Positions 1 to 5,783 are shown, counted from the first letter of the stretch. The stretch: 9,483 nt of DNA from JBGPIT01 sp041485125 (GCA_041485125.1 JBGPIT010000186.1:1-9483), one strand, 5' to 3'. The notes: generated from the sequence alone by a model not told the origin. Numbers and translations: made by a program.

Positions 1-364
1 CGGTGGCGATCGCGGACTCGCGCGCGACCAAGCGCGGGTAGCGCATCCGTCGGAGCCGCACCTTCCAACGCTCGAGGCGGTCGGGTCCCGACCCGGCGGC
101 GCGGAGCGCGGCCTGCAGCTCGGTGTCGGCGAGCGTGACGGCCGGAGCGCAGCCGTCACGCGCGGCGATGTCGTCGATCCAATCGAGGATCTCCTCGAGA
201 TGCCGTGCGGAGGGGCGGAGCGTCGCGACCATTGCGCGGAGCGCCTCGGCGTCGCTGCGCGCCCAGTCCGCGGTTCGTGCACCGAGCATCGCCTCGACGG
301 TGGGATTGCTGGGACGCGGGCTAGCGCCCGAGCGGCGGCGATTCCCGCGGAACTCTGACGGCAT
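1..364 (-). CDS. Unrecognised conserved-looking protein, N-terminal 121 residues (C-terminus beyond the window)
   Basis: The frame stays open from an ATG at 364 down to base 1, giving 121 residues with no stop, so the C-terminus lies outside the window. The start is well supported: GGAGGG (complement of 371-376) sits six bases upstream of the ATG. The reading has high GC at third codon positions and a plausible composition. After a basic, Ser/Pro-rich stretch (residues 1-22), it becomes Ala/Leu/Arg-rich and probably helical: an amphipathic segment with LEEILDWIDDIAARDG near residues 57-71, then an arginine-rich helix with RLERWKVRLRRMRYPRL near 96-112. No signal peptide or membrane segment is visible. 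Its start overlaps the end of the glycosyltransferase gene by 44 bases, which suggests co-transcription and translational coupling. I do not recognise the family and assign no function; the part seen could be a nucleic-acid-contacting or coiled helical domain, but that is a guess. Confidence 0.72.
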   Translation of the reverse strand, partial: MPSEFRGNRRRSGASPRPSNPTVEAMLGARTADWARSDAEALRAMVATLRPSARHLEEILDWIDDIAARDGCAPAVTLADTELQAALRAAGSGPDRLERWKVRLRRMRYPRLVARESAIAT

Positions 365-1232
365 CGTCAACCCTCCGGAGGTGCGGCCCGTCGTCGGGCG
401 GATCGGCGAAGGCCGCGAGCCGGCGGTAACGTTCCGCCTCTTCGCGACGGCCGCGCCGCTCCGCCCCGCCGGCGAGCAAATGGCATTTCGCGGCGATCGT
501 CGAGCAGACGGCGTCGCGCTCATGGCCGGCGAGCGGCGTCGTCGCGAGCAGCTTCAGTAACGCGGCGACACGGAATCGGTCGAGGCCCCACGTCGAGCGC
601 GAGAGCTGATCGGTGTGCCCGCCGCGTTTCACCACGAGCGTCTCGGGGACGAGACCGACCGGCTCGCGCGCGGTGATCCGCAGCCAGAGCTCGTAGTCCT
701 CGCAGACGGGGAAGGTCTCGTCGAAGCCGCCGGTCGCCTCGTAGAGGTCGCGACGGACGATGACGGCCGATGGACTCACCAGGCAGCGCTCGACGCTCCG
801 TCGAAAGAGATCTTCCTCTTTGCGATGCCACGCGCGCGGGTTGCGGTGCCGGCCGTTCTCGATCCAACGTTCCTGCGTCTGCGCGACGCGATAGGACGGC
901 CGAGACGCGAGCCATGCGAGCTGGCGCTCGAGCTTCGCCGGCGACCACAGATCGTCGGAGTCGAGGAACGCGATCCAGCCGCATTCGCGAGCGGCCCGCG
1001 CGCCGGCATTCCGCGCCGCCGCGACACCCGCCGCCGCTTGCGAGATCACCCACGACGGGACGGTCGCGTCGGCGAGCGCCGCGCGCGCCGAGGTAGCGGA
1101 GCCGTCGGCCGAGCCGTCATCGACGACGACGAGCGTGAAGTCGCGGCACGTCTGCGCGAGAACCGATGCGATCGCCTCGCGCACCATCGCGGCGCGATCG
1201 CGGACCGGGATGACGACCGCGACGCGAGACAT
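321..1232 (-). CDS. Family 2 (GT-A fold) glycosyltransferase
   Basis: This predicted cytoplasmic enzyme transfers a sugar from a nucleotide-sugar donor, typically in polysaccharide or lipid-linked glycan assembly; donor and acceptor cannot be read from sequence. It has 303 residues. The GT-A domain starts at once with the Rossmann-like strand VAVVIPVRDR (residues 4-13). VVVDDGSADGS (35-45) follows, then the metal-binding DXD-type FLDSDD (89-94), a GGFDE motif (168-172) and the acidic CEDYELWLR motif (178-186) typical of the catalytic base region. The last ~75 residues are Arg/Ala-rich and have no membrane helix. The ATG at 1232 is chosen because the GT fold begins there; a longer open frame to 1538 only translates the inverted-repeat element and antisense engB. 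No clear Shine-Dalgarno is visible, and an inserted repeat ends 15 bases upstream, which may have displaced the original signal. The gene overlaps the next one downstream by 44 bases. Confidence 0.9.
   Translation of the reverse strand: MSRVAVVIPVRDRAAMVREAIASVLAQTCRDFTLVVVDDGSADGSATSARAALADATVPSWVISQAAAGVAAARNAGARAARECGWIAFLDSDDLWSPAKLERQLAWLASRPSYRVAQTQERWIENGRHRNPRAWHRKEEDLFRRSVERCLVSPSAVIVRRDLYEATGGFDETFPVCEDYELWLRITAREPVGLVPETLVVKRGGHTDQLSRSTWGLDRFRVAALLKLLATTPLAGHERDAVCSTIAAKCHLLAGGAERRGRREEAERYRRLAAFADPPDDGPHLRRVDDAVRVPRESPPLGR
371..376 (-). promoter_or_regulatory. Shine-Dalgarno site for the left-edge gene
   Basis: GGAGGG on the minus strand lies six bases upstream of the ATG at 364 and inside the 3' end of the glycosyltransferase gene. 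It fixes the start of a gene that would otherwise be hard to place, because that gene runs off the window. Confidence 0.65.
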
Positions 1233-1246
1233 CGGCGGCGGCGTGA

Positions 1247-1414
1247 CTAGTGTCGCGTTTCGGAAATCGCAGGCACGGGCGGGCGTCGAGCCGCCCCGCC
1301 GGCAAGGCGCGCGACCGAGGCATAGTCGCGTGCTATGGCGCAGGGAGCGCAACGCAGCCAGCGGGGATGGATCGGCGGCCGGACGTGCCTGCGATTTCCG
1401 AGACGCGACACTAG
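1247..1414. mobile_element. 168-bp MITE-like inverted-repeat element, non-coding
   Basis: The two ends are 31-base inverted copies of each other: left arm 1247-1277 and right arm 1384-1414. They differ at a single position (base 1259 against base 1402). Both ends finish in CTAG. The 106-base interior holds no credible gene and has a small hairpin of its own (CATAG at 1321-1325 against CTATG at 1333-1337). Long, nearly perfect terminal repeats, small size and lack of coding capacity are the marks of a MITE or another non-autonomous element. CTAG may be a 4-bp target duplication or the tip of the repeat; since it is palindromic the sequence alone cannot decide. Several IS5-family elements are known to target YTAR-type sites, which would fit but is not proof. 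Because the arms are so alike, the element could also fold as RNA into a long stem that ends engB transcription or shields the glycosyltransferase message. No transposase gene is in the window. Confidence 0.75.
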
Positions 1415-2052
1415 CGCCGGCCGCCACGACGTCCGCCGGCCGCGGCCAGCGCGGGCGGCGGCACCGCGAAGGCATGGATCGCCGACCAGACCTCGTCGAG
1501 GCCTTCGCCGGTCGTCGCCGAGAACGGCACCAGCGCAACGTCGGCGGAGCCGGAGGCGCCGGGCAACGATCGCCGGAACGCGGCGAGCGCCGCGTCGCGC
1601 TCGCGACGGTTCAGCTTGTCGATCTTGGTCGCAACGACGAGGACAGGGCGGCCGATCACGGCGAGGAACTCGATCAGCTGGCGCTCCTCCTCTTCGAGGC
1701 CGCGGCGCGCGTCGACGAGGAGGACGACGCCGGTGAGCGCGTCGCGCGTGCGCAGATAGCTCTCGACGAGCGGCCGCCATGCGGCACGCGCGGCGTGCGA
1801 GACGCGGGCGTAGCCGTAGCCGGGGAGATCGACGAAGACGAGACGCCCGTCGACGCCGAAGAAGTTGATCTGCTGCGTCCGGCCCGGCGTCGAGCTGGTG
1901 CGCGCGAGGTGCTTGCGCGCCAGCAGGCGGTTGATCGCCGACGACTTGCCGACGTTGGAGCGGCCGGCGAAGGCAATCTCGGGATGGGTCGCGGGAGGAA
2001 ACCGGCCGGGCTCGCTCGAGGCGCCGATGAACTCGGCAGTACGAATCTTCAT
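1411..2052 (-). CDS. engB: Ribosome biogenesis GTP-binding protein EngB/YihA/YsxC
   Basis: EngB is a TRAFAC-class GTPase needed for late assembly of the 50S ribosomal subunit, acting in the cytoplasm. All GTPase motifs are present in the 213-residue product: G1 GRSNVGKS (residues 30-37), the G2 region TPGRTQQINFF (55-65), G3 DLPGYGYA (75-82), G4 TKID (142-145) and G5 SAT (178-180). Length is near the family's usual 195-215. The ATG at 2052 gives the usual short lead-in of about 28 residues before G1. The C-terminus ends in a Gly/Arg-rich tail (GGRRGGRR). The TAG stop is the CTAG end of the inverted-repeat element, so the tail or stop may have been touched by that insertion. A hairpin lies just upstream (2074-2109), which suggests separate transcription from the lipoprotein gene. 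The identification is firm. Confidence 0.96.
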   Translation of the reverse strand: MKIRTAEFIGASSEPGRFPPATHPEIAFAGRSNVGKSSAINRLLARKHLARTSSTPGRTQQINFFGVDGRLVFVDLPGYGYARVSHAARAAWRPLVESYLRTRDALTGVVLLVDARRGLEEEERQLIEFLAVIGRPVLVVATKIDKLNRRERDAALAAFRRSLPGASGSADVALVPFSATTGEGLDEVWSAIHAFAVPPPALAAAGGRRGGRR

Positions 2053-2073
2053 CTACCGAAAGCCTACACGAAA

Positions 2074-2109
2074 CGGGCGCGACGCACGAATGATCGTCGG
2101 TCGCACCCG
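2074..2109 (-). terminator. Hairpin with short U-tract after the lipoprotein gene
   Basis: Arms 2074-2083 and 2100-2109 pair over ten positions in the minus-strand RNA (one G-U pair). The inner four-base stem ACGA/TCGT (2086-2089 with 2094-2097) closes a four-base loop. On the minus strand the stem is followed by TTTCGTGT, a modest U-tract. It lies 20 bases after the lipoprotein stop and 22 bases before the engB start, so it can serve as an intrinsic terminator or an attenuator in front of engB. Confidence 0.5.
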
Positions 2110-2128
2110 CCTCGATCGGACCACGACG

Positions 2129-2689
2129 TCAGGACGGCGCGTTGGCGGTACCGCCCTCCGCCTGAATGCCCTTCTTGATGCCTGCGACGAGGTTGTCGAA
2201 CGACTCCTTGATCGCGGTTTTCTGCACGCTCACCGGCGCCGGGATGTTGACCTTGTCCTTCTGCGTCGCCTTGTAGGTGATCACGGTCGCCTTGCCGCCG
2301 TCGGCGGGCGTGAGCGTGTACTCGCCGTCGATGTCGGCGAGCGAGCTCTCGAGGGTCTTCAGCTTCACCTTCTTCGTCGCCGGGTCGGAGGTCAGCTCCA
2401 TGGTGAAGGCCTGGACCTGGCCGAGCGCCTGAATGCGGTAGTCGACGACCTTGGTGTTGCCCTCGCTCTTCACGAGCTTGGTCTGCTGATACTGCTCGCT
2501 ATACTTCTCGAGCCGCTCCGGGCGCTGGAAGCCGTCCCAGACCTTGTCGATCGGCTCGTCGATCTTCTTCGACAGCCGGATCGTGAAGGTATCGCCATTC
2601 TTCTCGAGGAGCTCACCCTCCTCGAGCTTCGGCGAGCAGCCAGCGAACAGCACGGCAACGGCTATGAAACCGGCGAGAAATGTTCTCAT
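2129..2689 (-). CDS. Predicted lipoprotein with an SRPBCC/polyketide-cyclase-like domain
   Basis: The product has 186 residues. It opens with a type II signal peptide: MRTF, a hydrophobic stretch at residues 4-16, and a lipobox LFAGC with the lipidated Cys at 18, so it should be anchored in a membrane facing the periplasm. The mature part looks like the START/SRPBCC helix-grip fold. It has an early IRLSKKIDEPIDKVWDGF segment (37-54), the typical beta strand plus 'x-x-VW' helix opening of polyketide-cyclase/dehydrase proteins. Strands follow with VVDYRIQALGQVQAFTMEL, then a long amphipathic C-terminal helix (about 154-177). Proteins of this fold bind hydrophobic ligands; no ligand can be named. 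Lysine content is high for the region. The start is supported by AAGGAGGGG (complement of 2695-2703) five bases before the ATG. The next gene upstream (2798-3238) is also exported, so the two may share a cell-envelope role. Lipoprotein assignment is strong; the fold is inference. Confidence 0.85.
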   Translation of the reverse strand: MRTFLAGFIAVAVLFAGCSPKLEEGELLEKNGDTFTIRLSKKIDEPIDKVWDGFQRPERLEKYSEQYQQTKLVKSEGNTKVVDYRIQALGQVQAFTMELTSDPATKKVKLKTLESSLADIDGEYTLTPADGGKATVITYKATQKDKVNIPAPVSVQKTAIKESFDNLVAGIKKGIQAEGGTANAPS

Positions 2690-2747
2690 GAAAGCCCCTC
2701 CTTCGCGGGCTTCCTACTCGCAGAAAGGATGCGATGAGACAAGTTGC

Positions 2748-2785
2748 GCTTGCCCTCGCGCCGTGCCCGGCAAACGAGGGCAAGC
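2748..2785 (-). terminator. Strong GC-rich hairpin after the exported-protein gene
   Basis: GCTTGCCCTCG (2748-2758) and CGAGGGCAAGC (2775-2785) are perfect 11-base complements. Inside them GCCG (2760-2763) pairs with CGGC (2768-2771) around a four-base loop. The hairpin begins 13 bases past the TGA of the 2798-3238 gene. No U-run follows on either strand, so it is a weak match to a classical intrinsic terminator. It may instead stabilise the 3' end of the upstream message or act as a pause site. Confidence 0.5.
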
Positions 2786-2797
2786 ACTGCACACCGC

Positions 2798-3238
2798 TCA
2801 GTACGCTTCGCCGCGCGCGTGCTGCTTCGTCGGACGCTCGTCGGCATCTTCCGTCACCCGCGCCCGGGACCGCTCGGATTCGTGCGTCCGGGTATCGGCG
2901 ACGACGGTCTCCTCTTCCTTCTGCCCGCCGCTGAAGTAGATCGGGTCGTCACCGGCCACCATCGACGGCGTCACCACGTAGGTCCCGCCCAAAGACGGCT
3001 TCCAGATCGAGGTCGCCGTATCGAAGTTTCCAGCGGTCAGAATGTACGCGAAGCCGCCCGTAATGCCGCCGAGCGTCGCATAGACCACCTTGGCGGGGAT
3101 GTAGAGGATATCGATCCCGACCGCCGCGAATCCCATCCCGGCGTCGTCCGCGTACCCATCCGCATGCGCAGGAACCGCTCGAACGCCCAGGCTCGTCACC
3201 ACCATCGCCACCACCATCAATTTCCGCATCCGTCCCAT
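2798..3238 (-). CDS. Small exported protein of unknown function with a Gly/Ala-rich hydrophobic core
   Basis: The product has 146 residues. The N-terminus is a signal peptide: basic MGRMRKL, a hydrophobic core to about residue 23, and a likely signal peptidase I site after AHA at 26. The mature part has a hydrophobic, Gly/Ala-rich stretch at about 35-70 (AVGIDILYIPAKVVYATLGG, then GGFAYILTAG). This could be one or two membrane segments or a hairpin, and is followed by the conserved-looking GGTYVVTPSMVAGDDPIYFSG region (84-104). The last ~40 residues are hydrophilic, charged and probably disordered. The ATG at 3238 is preferred because AGGAGG (3246-3251) lies seven bases upstream; the GTG codons at 3244 and 3241 are too close to it and an ATG at 3229 too far. 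It lies 34 bases after the MoCF gene, on the same strand, and 108 bases before the lipoprotein gene. I do not recognise a named family. Confidence 0.8.
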   Translation of the reverse strand: MGRMRKLMVVAMVVTSLGVRAVPAHADGYADDAGMGFAAVGIDILYIPAKVVYATLGGITGGFAYILTAGNFDTATSIWKPSLGGTYVVTPSMVAGDDPIYFSGGQKEEETVVADTRTHESERSRARVTEDADERPTKQHARGEAY

Positions 3239-3245
3239 CACCACT

Positions 3246-3251
3246 CCTCCT
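3246..3251 (-). promoter_or_regulatory. Shine-Dalgarno site that selects the ATG at 3238
   Basis: AGGAGG within the purine run GGAAGAGGAGGAG lies seven bases before the ATG at 3238. The in-frame GTG at 3244 would have only one base of spacing, so the shorter reading is favoured. Confidence 0.65.
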
Positions 3252-3272
3252 CTTCCGTTTTACTGCGTTGGC

Positions 3273-4007
3273 TTACTCCTCCGTTCGCACCACGCTGCCT
3301 TCCGGGAGCACTCGGAGCAAGTGCTCGAGGGCGCGCTCGACATAGACAGCGTCCTTCGACTCCAGTGTAACCTTCACCATGTACTCCGGATTGTCGATCT
3401 TCGGGTACGAGCCCAGCATGAGCTCGGGAAAGACCCGCAGGGTGTCGTTCAAGAACTCCGCGATGGTGCCCTCGCCGACCCGCGTGTAGACGACTTTCAA
3501 GCAGAACGGCGTCGCCTCGAAGCGCGGCTTCAAGCCCAGAAGCTTGCTGCGGAAGATCTCCGGGATGCCGGGCAGGATGTAGATGTTCTCGACCTTGATG
3601 GTGGGGAAGTTCAGGCTCACGTCGGTGATCAGCTCGGCACCGTCGGGCACCTCAGCCATCTTCAATCGCGCCGGGTTGATCTTGTCGCCGTAGAACGCGC
3701 GCAGCTTGCTCTCGATGTCGGGGTGGACGATCACCTTGCGGTCGAGCGCCATCGCGATGCCTTCGATCGTGATGTCGTCGTGCGTGGGACCGACGCCGCC
3801 CGACGTGAAGACGACGTCGTAGGTGCGGTAGCACGCGCGCACCTCGTCGCGAATGACCGACAGCTCGTCTGGGATGACGACGATCCGCTGCAGCGACACG
3901 CCGAGCGCGCGTAGCTCGGTCGCGAGGAACGGCGAGTTGGTGTCGACGACCTTCCCGGAGAGGATCTCGTTGCCGATGACGACGGCGGCGGCGGAGAGCT
4001 CGCCCAT
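3273..4007 (-). CDS. CinA N-terminal-type (MoCF/molybdopterin-binding-like) domain protein, stand-alone
   Basis: The 244-residue product matches the COG1058-type domain found at the N-terminus of CinA and in eukaryotic FAD synthase. Visible marks are VVIGNEILSG (residues 9-18), the phosphate-binding TSGGVGPTHDDIT (68-80) typical of the MoCF fold, and the family's LPGIPEIF segment (145-152). Domains of this class in CinA have been shown to hydrolyse ADP-ribose-type pyrophosphates, and the FAD synthase version hydrolyses FAD. A nucleotide pyrophosphatase role is therefore possible but inferred. The C-terminal amidohydrolase (PncC) domain of full CinA is absent: the protein ends about 70 residues after the FRSKLLGLKPRF segment with no second domain, so naming it cinA would overstate. 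It starts nine bases after the stop of the ThDP-dependent enzyme, with AGGGG just ahead of the ATG, and is almost surely co-transcribed with it. Confidence 0.9.
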   Translation of the reverse strand: MGELSAAAVVIGNEILSGKVVDTNSPFLATELRALGVSLQRIVVIPDELSVIRDEVRACYRTYDVVFTSGGVGPTHDDITIEGIAMALDRKVIVHPDIESKLRAFYGDKINPARLKMAEVPDGAELITDVSLNFPTIKVENIYILPGIPEIFRSKLLGLKPRFEATPFCLKVVYTRVGEGTIAEFLNDTLRVFPELMLGSYPKIDNPEYMVKVTLESKDAVYVERALEHLLRVLPEGSVVRTEE

Positions 4008-4016
4008 ACCCCTAGC

Positions 4017-5663
4017 TCAGATCGAGATCGCGCCTTTGCGGAACTCGCTGACGCCGAGCCGCACGTTGACGAGCGCGGGTTTGCCGGCACCCGCCGCACG
4101 CTCCAGCGCCGGACGAATGTCGCCCGGCTTGTCGACGTACTCACCGTGACCGCCGAGCGCGGTCACGACTTGATCGTAGCGCGTGAACTCGAGCTTGGTC
4201 GCGACCGCGCGCTCCTCGCCGTAGAGCTCCACTTGCCCACGTCGGATCTGCATCCAGGCGGCGTCGTTGCCGATCACGCCGATGACGTTGATCTTCTGGC
4301 GGACGAAGGCCTCGTACTCCATCGCGTTCAGGCCGAAGGCGCCGTCGCCGTAAATGATGACGACCGTGCTGTCCGGTCGCGCCAGCTTCGCGGCCATGGC
4401 GTAGCCGGGGCCGACCCCGAGCGTGCCGAGCGGCCCGGGGTCGAGCCAGTTGCCGAAGCCGTTCACGCGCAGGACCGACGCTGCGGTCGCGACGAAGTCG
4501 CCGCCGTCGCCGATGAAGATCGCGTCGCCGCCGAAGACGTCGTCGATCTCCTTGCAGAGACGGAGCGGATTGACCGGGCTCGCGTCGGAACGAATCTCTT
4601 CCTGCATCTGCTCCCAGCGCGCGGCCTCTTTCGTCCGCAGCTCGCGCACCCACTCGCGCGCGGCGGCACTCGGCGCGCCCTGACCGGCCGCCTGGGTGAG
4701 CTGCTCCATGACGAGGCCGGTGTCGCCGACGATGCCGAGGTCGACGTGGCGGTTGCGTCCGATCTCGCCGCCGTCGAGGTCGACCTGGATGAGCTTGGCG
4801 TCGGGGTTCAAGTGGCTCGAGCGGCCGTAGCCGAGGCGGAAGTCGAGCGGCGTGCCGAAGATCAGGATGACGTCGGCAGCCCGGAGCGCGTCCTTGCGGG
4901 TGCGGTGGAAGTAGTACGGGTGATCCGGCGGCAAGGAGCCGCGGCCCTGGCCGTTCACGTAGACGGGCAAACCGTAGCGCTCGATGAAGGGCTGGTACGC
5001 CTCGCGCCGCTTCGACCAGAAGAGCTGGCTGCCGACCAGCGCGACCGGCCGCTGCGCGTTGCGCAGCAGCTCGTGGGCGCGCTCGATGTAGCGCGGATCG
5101 CCGGCGATCGCCGCTTCGGTGCGCGAGCCGGTCGGGAAGTCGAGGCGCGACTCGTCGACGGTGTCGAAGAGAAAGTCGACCGGGATCTCGAGGAAAACCG
5201 GACCCGGCACGCCCGTGGTCGCGATGCGGAACGCCATCGCGATGTACTCGGGAAGCCGGCGCGACTCCGGAATCGAGTGCGCCCACTTGGTGATCGGGCG
5301 CATCAGGTCCACGTGGTTCATGTCCTGGAGCGAGCCTTTGTCGGCGAGCGAGCGCGGGCCCTGGCCACCGATGATGAGCATCGGGATGTTCGCACGCCAG
5401 GCGCTCGCGACACCGGTCACCGCGTCGGTGAGGCCGGGACCGGCGGTGACGACGGCGACGCCGGGATGACCCGTGACGCGCGCCCAGCCGTCGGCGGCAT
5501 GGCCGGCGGTCTGCTCGTGGCGCGTGTCGACGACGCGAATGCCCTGGTCGAGGCAGCCGTCGTAGATCGGCATCACGTGGCCGCCGCAGAGCGTGAAGAT
5601 GTGCGACACGCCCTCGTTCTTCAGCGCCTGCGCGACGATGCGACCGCCGTGGAGTTGGCTCAT
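4017..5663 (-). CDS. Thiamine-diphosphate-dependent enzyme, ILVBL/2-hydroxyacyl-CoA lyase-like (acetolactate synthase superfamily)
   Basis: The 548-residue product has the three-domain layout of the POX/AHAS superfamily. The Pyr domain (about 5-170) carries the activating glutamate in VVDTRHEQTAGHAADG (Glu50) and VVTAGPGLTD (71-80). The central domain (about 190-330) includes NAQRPVALVGSQ and VILIFGTPLDFRLGYG. The PP domain (about 365-540) carries the ThDP/Mg motif from GDGAFGLNAMEYEAF (439-453) to GNDAAWMQIRRGQVELYG (465-482). The GNDA-W-QI-R-QV pattern and the FRKGAISI ending resemble ILVBL (HACL2) and HACL proteins more than biosynthetic IlvB. No ilvN partner is nearby. It may cleave or form a C-C bond of a 2-hydroxyacyl-CoA or 2-keto acid; the substrate cannot be read, and 'acetolactate synthase-like' is the safe name. 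The ATG at 5663 is preferred over one 23 codons upstream because GGGGGA (5670-5675) is six bases before it and a promoter covers the longer version. The MoCF gene follows after nine bases. Confidence 0.92.
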   Translation of the reverse strand: MSQLHGGRIVAQALKNEGVSHIFTLCGGHVMPIYDGCLDQGIRVVDTRHEQTAGHAADGWARVTGHPGVAVVTAGPGLTDAVTGVASAWRANIPMLIIGGQGPRSLADKGSLQDMNHVDLMRPITKWAHSIPESRRLPEYIAMAFRIATTGVPGPVFLEIPVDFLFDTVDESRLDFPTGSRTEAAIAGDPRYIERAHELLRNAQRPVALVGSQLFWSKRREAYQPFIERYGLPVYVNGQGRGSLPPDHPYYFHRTRKDALRAADVILIFGTPLDFRLGYGRSSHLNPDAKLIQVDLDGGEIGRNRHVDLGIVGDTGLVMEQLTQAAGQGAPSAAAREWVRELRTKEAARWEQMQEEIRSDASPVNPLRLCKEIDDVFGGDAIFIGDGGDFVATAASVLRVNGFGNWLDPGPLGTLGVGPGYAMAAKLARPDSTVVIIYGDGAFGLNAMEYEAFVRQKINVIGVIGNDAAWMQIRRGQVELYGEERAVATKLEFTRYDQVVTALGGHGEYVDKPGDIRPALERAAGAGKPALVNVRLGVSEFRKGAISI

Positions 5664-5669
5664 GCGAAA

Positions 5670-5675
5670 TCCCCC
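5670..5675 (-). promoter_or_regulatory. Shine-Dalgarno site for the ThDP-dependent enzyme
   Basis: GGGGGA lies six bases upstream of the ATG at 5663. The alternative ATG at 5732 lies upstream of the predicted -35 box, so the site and promoter together fix the shorter start. Confidence 0.55.
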
Positions 5676-5697
5676 GTCAGACGAAAGAAACTCGGCA

Positions 5698-5727
5698 CTT
5701 ATACTCCCCGCCGTTCGGGAGTGGCAA
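5698..5727 (-). promoter_or_regulatory. Sigma-70-type promoter for the ThDP-enzyme/MoCF unit
   Basis: On the minus strand, TTGCCA (5722-5727; five of six to TTGACA) and TATAAG (5698-5703; five of six to TATAAT) are separated by 18 bases. A start near 5691 would give a leader of about 28 bases. The spacer and box edges hold an inverted repeat, ACTCCC at 5703-5708 and GGGAGT at 5717-5722, which would suit a regulator binding between the boxes. AT-rich hexamers stand out in such GC-rich DNA, which raises confidence. Confidence 0.6.
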
Positions 5728-5783
5728 GGCAAGCGGCCTGGAAACGCGTGGGTTTCGCCGGCGCGACGTCGCGGCGCGCGTGA

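Noticed and set aside
1233..1538. N-terminal extension of the glycosyltransferase frame
   Set aside because: It translates the inverted-repeat element and antisense engB; the family fold begins at the ATG at 1232.
5664..5732. Upstream start adding 23 residues to the ThDP-dependent enzyme
   Set aside because: A promoter and a Shine-Dalgarno site lie between this ATG and the one at 5663, where the family's N-terminus begins.
5762..5773. 12-bp palindrome CGCGACGTCGCG after rpoH as a terminator
   Set aside because: It has no loop, no U-tract and is likely to occur by chance in such GC-rich DNA.
4146..5783. Long plus-strand ORF of 545 residues opposite the ThDP-dependent enzyme
   Set aside because: A shadow caused by high GC; the minus strand encodes a clear enzyme with all motifs.
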